From Candidatus Zixiibacteriota bacterium (lineage in GTDB: Bacteria; Blakebacterota; Blakebacteria; Blakebacterales; Blakebacteraceae): a stretch of DNA of 7,675 nt. How positions within the stretch are numbered: position 1 is the stretch's first letter; each line of letters opens with the position of its first letter. The translations under genes were made by a program, and so were the position numbers. The notes under the pieces were generated by a model. That model ran no database searches. It saw only the letters and a list, made by a program, of their open reading frames with translations, and was not told the DNA's origin. Below are positions 6,458-7,675 of this stretch, piece by piece. The stretch lies in assembly GCA_030604325.1 (NCBI GenBank), contig JAUVWC010000053.1:1-7675 (forward strand). The letters are read 5' to 3'.

Positions 6458-6480
6458 GCCGTTTCCGCAGGGAAACAGGC
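6458..6480 (+). other. Second stem-loop in the tig leader
   Basis: GTTTCC (6461-6466) pairs exactly with GGAAAC (6471-6476) around loop GCAG, extended by GCC/GGC (6458-6460 with 6478-6480) across a bulged A6477, for 9 bp in all. The following bases (GGCTTATTC) are only weakly T-rich, so a strong Rho-independent terminator is unlikely; partial termination after the tRNA or a leader structure remains possible. Confidence 0.48.
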
Positions 6481-6504
6481 GGCTTATTCAACGGAAAGGC
6501 CGAA

Positions 6505-7675
6505 TTGGCCAGGAGTATTGACATCGATAACCTGAACGTAACCGTAAGCAAGACTTCGACCTGGCAGCGCTCTCTGCAGCTGGAGATCCCCCGCGAAGAG
6601 GTGGAATCGGAGGAGAAACGCCTCCTGAAGGCCTATCGGCAGAAGGTGAAGGTCGACGGGTTCCGCCAGGGGAAGGCTCCGGAGAACATCATCCTCCAGC
6701 GCCACGGTGACGACATCCGCGCCGAGGCCATTGAGGCGGTGCTGCCCCGGGCTCTAGGCAAGGCGCTGGAGGAGAACGAGATAGCCCCCATCATTCCACC
6801 CCGGGTGGAGAAGCTCGACTACGGAGAGACGGGTCCGCTCACCATACAGGCCACAGTTGAGATCATGCCCGAGTTCGAGGTGAAGGGCTATCATGGGTTA
6901 AAACTGGAGAAGCCGGTCCGCGAGATCACCGAGCAGGATGTTGAGGAAGCTCTGACCGGTCTGCAGGAGCGCACCGCCGAGCTGGTGCCGGTGGAGCGCC
7001 CGGCCGATTACGGCGACTACCTGGTGGCGGATATCCTGGAGTGCGACCAGGGGGGTACGCCGATCATCGGCAAGCGGGCGGCCAACCGCACACTGCATGT
7101 CGCCGGGGAGGGCGAAGGAGCCGAGGTGGGGCACCAGCTCGTTGGGGTTGAAAAGGGGGCCGACAGGCGGGTGGTGGTCGAACTGCCCGACGATGCTCCC
7201 GCTGCGGCCCAGCCGGGCGGCATGCAGCGTCAGGTGTTCCTGGTACAGGTCAGTGAGATCAAGGAGAAACATCTGCCAACCCTCGATGACGAGTACGCCC
7301 GGGCGCTTGGTGATTTCGAAGACCTGGACGATCTGCGTCACAAGGTGCGGGAGGATCTGAGGGAGAACGTGGAAGCAGAGGCCCGCCGCCAGATGACCGG
7401 CCAGGCGATCGACACTCTGATCCGCAAGAACGTGGTCGAGGTGCCCGAATCGCTCATCCGGCGTTACCTGGAGAGTGTCGTGCAGGATCATCGGCAGGCT
7501 GCCGGCGACCAGCCGATCGACGAAGAGGCGATCCGCCGGCAGTACCGCGGTCTGGCCCAGGTGCAGATGAAGTGGCAGCTGATCCAGATGCGCATCGCGG
7601 ATCAGGAGGGGATCGAGGTCAGTGAGGAGGAAGTGCGGGAGCGGGTCGACAAATTCGCCGCGGGTTATGAACTCG
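6505..7675 (+). CDS. tig: Trigger factor (ribosome-associated chaperone), 3'-partial
   Basis: About 390 residues are visible before the window ends; the family is about 430 long. The N-terminal ribosome-binding domain carries the signature GFRQGK (6658-6675), followed by APENII, and the early region LNVTVSKTSTWQRSL aligns without gaps to E. coli trigger factor. The FKBP-like domain spans about 7006-7265, and the helical C-terminal chaperone arm starts at LPTLDDEYARALG. Trigger factor binds ribosomal protein L23 at the exit tunnel and shields nascent chains. The start is uncertain. TTG 6505 has AAAGG (6495-6499) five bases upstream and is the nearest conventional start; the codon matching E. 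coli Met1 is CTG 6532. AGGAG at 6511-6515 fits neither. The frame has no stop back through the tRNA. The PPIase site looks degenerate (no IPGFE-type motif). In many bacteria clpP and clpX follow; that cannot be seen here. Confidence 0.93.
   Translation, partial: MARSIDIDNLNVTVSKTSTWQRSLQLEIPREEVESEEKRLLKAYRQKVKVDGFRQGKAPENIILQRHGDDIRAEAIEAVLPRALGKALEENEIAPIIPPRVEKLDYGETGPLTIQATVEIMPEFEVKGYHGLKLEKPVREITEQDVEEALTGLQERTAELVPVERPADYGDYLVADILECDQGGTPIIGKRAANRTLHVAGEGEGAEVGHQLVGVEKGADRRVVVELPDDAPAAAQPGGMQRQVFLVQVSEIKEKHLPTLDDEYARALGDFEDLDDLRHKVREDLRENVEAEARRQMTGQAIDTLIRKNVVEVPESLIRRYLESVVQDHRQAAGDQPIDEEAIRRQYRGLAQVQMKWQLIQMRIADQEGIEVSEEEVRERVDKFAAGYEL

Noticed and set aside
6518..6523. Second TTGACA as a tig promoter
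   Set aside because: No acceptable -10 lies 16-18 bases downstream, and the position is at or inside the tig coding start.
6434..6535. 33-codon plus-strand frame starting at ATG 6434
   Set aside because: It spans the two stem-loops, has no Shine-Dalgarno and ends where the trigger factor frame begins; no sign of coding.
5775..6551. Minus-strand 258-codon open frame including [19 protein letters not shown]
   Set aside because: That peptide is the well-known false translation of the antisense of a tRNA-Leu gene; the rest is antisense to the phosphatase gene.
6898..7491. Minus-strand 197-codon open frame
   Set aside because: Antisense to the clear trigger factor gene; no domain recognised.

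Overview
The window is 7.7 kb of GC-rich bacterial DNA with every supported gene on the + strand and no intergenic gap above 100 bp. The organism looks like a diderm, non-model bacterium. The evidence is a lipoprotein and several other exported proteins, an LPP20/FlgT-like family usually met in Gram-negative lineages, an SLH-domain lipoprotein, frequent GTG/TTG starts, and a tRNA-Leu followed by tig. I cannot name the phylum; a Zixibacteria/Latescibacteria/KSB1-type candidate phylum or a deltaproteobacterial relative would fit, but this is inference only.

Left half (1-4269): a tightly packed cell-envelope operon. In order it encodes the 3' part of an LPP20-like envelope protein (broken by one frameshift), a lipoprotein with four TPR repeats and about three SLH motifs, an exported FlgT-N-like protein, and an exported or membrane-anchored fusion of a FecR domain with a TlpA/ResA-type thioredoxin domain carrying WCKPC. 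The last three are 2 bp apart or overlap by 4 bp, so they are probably translated together. No flagellar, FecI-type sigma or TonB gene is visible, so the FlgT-like and FecR domains probably do not have their textbook roles here. The FecR-thioredoxin fusion and this gene set are the most unusual content.

Middle (4323-6245): tsaE, the ATPase of tRNA t6A biosynthesis, then a GAF-plus-PPM/SpoIIE (RsbU-like) phosphatase gene interrupted by a one-base frameshift inside the GAF domain. All phosphatase metal-ligand motifs are intact downstream of the shift.

Right part (6246-7675): a convincing sigma-70-type promoter, a complete tRNA-Leu(UAG) with encoded CCA, two small stem-loops, and the 5' part of the trigger factor gene tig, which runs off the window. 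The tig start is ambiguous: the codon aligning with E. coli trigger factor Met1 is CTG, and the nearest conventional start is an upstream TTG. The FKBP-type site of this trigger factor looks degenerate.

The two frameshifts lie in G runs and are opposite in sign (one base too many at 158-164, one too few at 5213-5216). That pattern is more typical of homopolymer sequencing error than of two independent pseudogenes, but the sequence alone cannot settle it.
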